This document shows, piece by piece, positions 6,224 to 8,737 of a DNA stretch of 8,737 nt (position 1 is the stretch's first letter; each line of letters begins with the position of its first letter). The DNA lies in NCBI GenBank assembly GCA_023423475.1, contig JAFAFN010000377.1, positions 1 to 8,737 of the forward strand, given 5' to 3'. Origin of the DNA: Actinomycetes bacterium (GTDB lineage Bacteria; Actinomycetota; Acidimicrobiia; Acidimicrobiales; Microtrichaceae). Under the pieces are notes generated by a model, which worked only from the letters and a program-made list of their open reading frames with translations, was not told the DNA's origin and made no database searches. The position numbers were made by a program, and so were the translations under genes.

Positions 6224-7879
6224 TCAACCGGCGACAGCGACCTCGGTGGCCCAGCGGTAGTCGGGCTTGCCATTCGGTCCGCGCTGGACCTCGTCGACGA
6301 CGATGATGCGCTTCGGGCACTTGTACCCGGCGAGCTGCTCCTTGGAGTAGGCGAGCAGCGTCGTCTCGTCGAGGTCGACGTCGGTGAGCGAGACCACCGC
6401 CGTCACCGACTGGCCCCACTTCTCGTCGGGCAGCCCGACCACGTTCGCGTCGAGCACCCCCGGGTGGGTCTTGAGCATCTCCTCGACTTCTTCGGGGTAG
6501 ACCTTCTCACCCGCGGTGTTGATGCACGCCGAGCCCCGTCCGAGCAGGACGATCGTGCCGTCGGCCTCGACGGTGGCGAAGTCCCCGGGCACCGACCAGA
6601 TCCGGCCGGCGAAGCTGCGGAAGGTGCCGGCGGACTTGGCGTCGTCCTTGTAGTACCCGATCGGGATCGGCCCGCCGACGGCGAGCAGACCCCGCTCACC
6701 CGAGCCCGGGACGACGGCCTCACCGGACTCGTCGAAGACCTGTGCATGCTCGCCGAGTGCGAAGCGCGCGGTCTTCGCCGGCTCGCCGGCGCGGGCGACC
6801 GAGCTCGCGAACCCGACGCCCTCGGACGACCCCAGGGTGTCGGCGAGCACCGCTCGACACCAGGTGAGCAGTTCGTCCTTGGTCTCCTGGGACCACATGA
6901 CCCCGGAGGACACCACGACCTTGAGCGAGCTCAGGTCGTAGGGCTCGCCGCGGTCGGCCGCGTCGCGCAGCGCGGCCAGCATCGGCTTCGCGAAGGCGTC
7001 GCCGACGATCGTCAGCTGCGTGACCCGGTGGTCCTGCACGGCCCTGCAGAGCTCGTCACCGTCGAAGGACCGCGACGGCAGCGTCACCACGCAGCCGGCG
7101 GCCGAGAGCACCGCGAGGGACGTGATCGCAGAGGTCCCGTGCATCAACGGCGCCGCGGGCAGCAGTCGGACCGCCTTGCCACGGTCGTGGAACGCGGTCG
7201 CGGCGGCGACCACCTCGGTCGCCGTGGTCGGCACCGGCACCTTCACCACCGAGAAAGTCGCCGCGGTCGTGCCGAGCAGGCTGCGGTGTGGCCACATCAC
7301 GCCCTTCGGCATGCCCGTGGTGCCGCCGGTGTAGAGGAACCACAGGTCGTCGCCGCTGCGCTCGACCCGAGGGGCTGGCTCGGTCGAGGCGATCACGTCC
7401 TCGTAGTCGCGGGCCCAGTCGGGCACCGGATGCTCGTCGTCGGCACCCACGCACACGAAGGTGCGCAGCTGGGGCAGTCGATCCCGGATCGCGTCGAGGC
7501 GCGGAGCGAACTCGGCGGAGAACACGACCGCCTCGGCATCGGAGTTGTCGAACAGGTACTCGAGCTCGTGTTCGAGGTAGCGGTAGTTGACGTTGACCGG
7601 CACGGCTCTGGCCTTGAACGCCGCGAAGGTCGTCTCGAGGTACTCCGGCCCGTTGTAGAGGTGGATGGCCACCTTCGAGTCCGGTCCCACCCCGCCACTG
7701 GCCAGGTGCGCCGACAGCCGGGCGGCGCGTTCTTCGAACTCGGCCCACGTGCGCACGACCGGCTCGGTCGAGGCGTGGACCAGGGCCGGCGCGTCGGGCA
7801 CGGTGTCGGCGACGAGCTCCCACACCGTCGCGAGGTTCTCGACCACTGCTCCCGCTGATTCGGTCTCCTGGTCCGACAT
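6224..7879 (-). CDS. Acyl-CoA synthetase, FadD19/FadD3-like (AMP-forming)
   Basis: A 551-residue cytoplasmic member of the acyl-adenylate (ANL) family, which joins a carboxylic acid to CoA through an acyl-AMP. The ATP loop is YTGGTTGMPKG (183-193), followed by VMWPHRS. The A5 region is DTLGSSEG (348-355), A7 is PGDFA (431-435), and A8/hinge is GRGSACINTAGEKVYPEEVE (447-466). The C-terminal catalytic lysine is K538 in NGKPDYRW. The 'YTGGTTGxPKGVMW', 'SxGGEKVYPEEVE'-like and 'GKPDYRWAxE' patterns resemble the mycobacterial FadD19 steroid side-chain ligase. Substrate cannot be read from this, and a fatty, aromatic or steroid-derived acid are all possible. Start: ATG 7879 and ATG 7885 are both in frame; the ribosome site AGAGGGGTGG (7895-7886) is spaced properly for 7879 and too close for 7885. 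Divergent from a CoA-transferase gene, with a binding-protein gene downstream. Confidence 0.93.
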   Translation of the reverse strand: MSDQETESAGAVVENLATVWELVADTVPDAPALVHASTEPVVRTWAEFEERAARLSAHLASGGVGPDSKVAIHLYNGPEYLETTFAAFKARAVPVNVNYRYLEHELEYLFDNSDAEAVVFSAEFAPRLDAIRDRLPQLRTFVCVGADDEHPVPDWARDYEDVIASTEPAPRVERSGDDLWFLYTGGTTGMPKGVMWPHRSLLGTTAATFSVVKVPVPTTATEVVAAATAFHDRGKAVRLLPAAPLMHGTSAITSLAVLSAAGCVVTLPSRSFDGDELCRAVQDHRVTQLTIVGDAFAKPMLAALRDAADRGEPYDLSSLKVVVSSGVMWSQETKDELLTWCRAVLADTLGSSEGVGFASSVARAGEPAKTARFALGEHAQVFDESGEAVVPGSGERGLLAVGGPIPIGYYKDDAKSAGTFRSFAGRIWSVPGDFATVEADGTIVLLGRGSACINTAGEKVYPEEVEEMLKTHPGVLDANVVGLPDEKWGQSVTAVVSLTDVDLDETTLLAYSKEQLAGYKCPKRIIVVDEVQRGPNGKPDYRWATEVAVAG

Positions 7880-7885
7880 CACCAT

Positions 7886-7895
7886 CCACCCCTCT
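7886..7895 (-). promoter_or_regulatory. Ribosome binding site deciding the acyl-CoA synthetase start
   Basis: AGAGGGGTGG on the minus strand. Its AGGGG core lies 9 bases before ATG 7879 but only 3 before ATG 7885, which favours the protein beginning MSDQ over MVMSDQ. Confidence 0.55.
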
Positions 7896-7962
7896 GGATC
7901 CGGCCCACCGCAGGCATGTCCGTGCGCGGCACCCGTCGAACGATACGGTCCGATGGCGTCAG

Positions 7963-8000
7963 CCACCGAACGGACCCGGGACGGGCCCACCGAAAGGACC
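7963..8000 (+). repeat. Near-perfect 14-base direct repeat in divergent promoter region
   Basis: CCACCGAACGGACC (7963-7976) and CCACCGAAAGGACC (7987-8000) match at 13 of 14 positions, 24 bases start to start. The second copy contains the ribosome site AAAGGA of the CoA-transferase gene. They lie in the 124-base gap between divergent ligase and CoA-transferase genes. Candidate -10 hexamers overlap nearby: TACGGT (plus, 7944-7949) and TATCGT (minus, 7945-7940). This could be a tandem regulator site or chance. Confidence 0.4.
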
Positions 8001-8003
8001 GTG

Positions 8004-8737
8004 ATGGCACCCCAACGTGTCGACACCGCCGAAGAGGCGGTCGAGTTCGTCCGGCCGACCGACACCCTCGCCGTCGGCCTGGGCCCCGCGCATCCAGGTG
8101 GCTTCCTCCATGCGCTCGGGACACGGGACGACTGGGTCGACCTGCAGATGTTCGGCGCGCTCCTGACCGACCTCTACGCCGTGTTCAGCAACCCCGCGGT
8201 CCACTACCGCTCCGGCTTCTTCGGACCGGCGGAGCGCTTCCTGCGCGACAGCGGTGCCGACATCCAGTACGTGCCGGCGGACTTCCGACGCTTCGCCCCG
8301 ATCATCGAGCAGCTCGCCCCGCGGGTGATGGCGACCGCCGCGGCGCCACCCGACGCCGAGGGCTGGTGCAGCCTCTCGCTGCACGCGGGCGCCACGGTGG
8401 ACGAGTTGCACCGAGCGGGAGCCGACCCGGACCGGTTGCTGATCGTCGAGCACTCACCGCACTTCCCGAGGACCCACGGGCTCATGCCGGAGCACCCCCA
8501 TCGGCTCCACCTCGACGAGATCGACGTGCTCGTCGGCACCGATGCCGCGCCGGTGGACCTCGCGGACGCCGTCGCGGACGACATCGACGTGACGATCGCC
8601 GAGATCGCGGCGGGCTACGTCGCCGACGGGGCGACCCTGCAGACCGGAATCGGCGCGATCCCGTCGATCATCGCGACGCTGCTCGCCGAGGGAACCGGCG
8701 GCGACTACGGCATCCACTCCGAGATGTTCACCAACGG
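8004..8737 (+). CDS. Acetyl-CoA hydrolase / 4-hydroxybutyrate CoA-transferase family, N-terminal part (3' truncated)
   Basis: The frame is open from ATG 8004 to the window edge, 244 full codons. The ribosome site AAAGGA (7993-7998) lies 5 bases upstream; a GTG at 8001 is in frame but too close to it. The family exchanges CoA between acyl-CoA and a free acid (or acetate) through a glutamyl-CoA thioester. The N-terminal domain is recognised by 'GWCSLSLHAGATVDELHRA' (120-138). The C-terminal domain opens with 'LQTGIGAIPSII' (212-223, the GxGxIP glycine motif) and 'YGIHSEMFTNG', where E240 aligns with the catalytic glutamate of 4-hydroxybutyrate CoA-transferase. In that family about 430 residues are usual, so a bit over half is present. 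It is divergent from the ATP-dependent acyl-CoA synthetase, suggesting a shared acid-activation pathway; donor and acceptor are unknown. Confidence 0.87.
   Translation, partial: MAPQRVDTAEEAVEFVRPTDTLAVGLGPAHPGGFLHALGTRDDWVDLQMFGALLTDLYAVFSNPAVHYRSGFFGPAERFLRDSGADIQYVPADFRRFAPIIEQLAPRVMATAAAPPDAEGWCSLSLHAGATVDELHRAGADPDRLLIVEHSPHFPRTHGLMPEHPHRLHLDEIDVLVGTDAAPVDLADAVADDIDVTIAEIAAGYVADGATLQTGIGAIPSIIATLLAEGTGGDYGIHSEMFTN

Noticed and set aside
4770..6260. A 496-codon plus-strand frame opposite the substrate-binding protein gene
   Set aside because: No recognisable domain and an Arg/Asp/Val/His-rich antisense composition; the opposite strand encodes a clear lipoprotein with signal peptide and ribosome site.
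6074..7858. A 594-codon plus-strand frame opposite the acyl-CoA synthetase
   Set aside because: Antisense shadow of a gene with all ANL-family motifs; no ribosome site or domain.
7945..8002. A 7-base inverted pair ACGGTCC (7945-7951) and GGACCGT (7996-8002)
   Set aside because: The arms are 44 bases apart with no supporting stem, so this is weak compared with the direct repeat in the same gap.
7880..8065. N-terminal extension of the acyl-CoA synthetase frame up to 8065
   Set aside because: It would overlap the CoA-transferase start and promoter region; the family's N-terminus fits ATG 7879 with its ribosome site.
7959..8717. Minus-strand frames opposite the CoA-transferase (for example 7959-8453 and 8454-8717)
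   Set aside because: The plus strand encodes a clear CoA-transferase with GxGxIP and HSEM motifs; the minus frames have no domain.

Overview
The window is roughly 70% GC with dense, strongly GC-biased codons. The protein families present (lipoprotein-type branched-chain substrate-binding protein, FadD19-like acyl-CoA ligase, MscS with a paired-cysteine N-terminus, PAS-PAS-GGDEF-EAL protein) suggest a high-GC actinobacterium. Acidimicrobiia (for example the Ilumatobacter group) is my best guess, from overall protein character only; there is no rRNA or other decisive marker. I see no tRNA, rRNA, CRISPR array, insertion sequence or prophage gene.

Layout. (1) Positions 2-316, plus strand: the C-terminal end of a valyl-tRNA synthetase cut by the window edge. 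(2) Positions 369-2270, minus strand: three genes read towards valS. First comes an MscS-type mechanosensitive channel, then a 58-residue single-pass membrane protein, then a membrane-anchored bacterial PH-domain protein whose GTG start overlaps the small gene's stop (GTGA). (3) Positions 2415-4682, plus strand, divergent from mscS: a 755-residue cytoplasmic PAS-PAS-GGDEF-EAL protein. Its GGDEF signature is intact, its I-site is lost and its EAL domain is degenerate, so it is probably a PAS-controlled diguanylate cyclase. A strong hairpin follows its stop codon. (4) Positions 4737-7879, minus strand: an acyl-CoA synthetase of the FadD19/FadD3-like type, then, 110 bases downstream, a lipoprotein substrate-binding protein of the Leu/Ile/Val-binding (type 1 periplasmic) fold. 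(5) From 8004 to the right edge, plus strand and divergent from the ligase gene: the N-terminal two-thirds or so of an acetyl-CoA hydrolase/4-hydroxybutyrate CoA-transferase family protein.

How they may work together. The left half is housekeeping, envelope and signalling: tRNA charging, osmotic protection, a membrane PH protein, c-di-GMP. The right half looks like part of a carboxylic-acid uptake and activation locus: a solute-capturing lipoprotein, an ATP-dependent CoA ligase, and a divergent CoA-transferase that could activate an acid without ATP. The substrate is unknown and no permease or ATPase genes are inside the window.

Nothing here amounts to an obviously new system. The points most worth checking are the degenerate EAL domain and lost I-site, the inverted repeat between mscS and the c-di-GMP gene, a near-perfect 14-base direct repeat in the ligase/CoA-transferase divergent promoter region, a possible leaderless mscS transcript, and the small coupled membrane protein.
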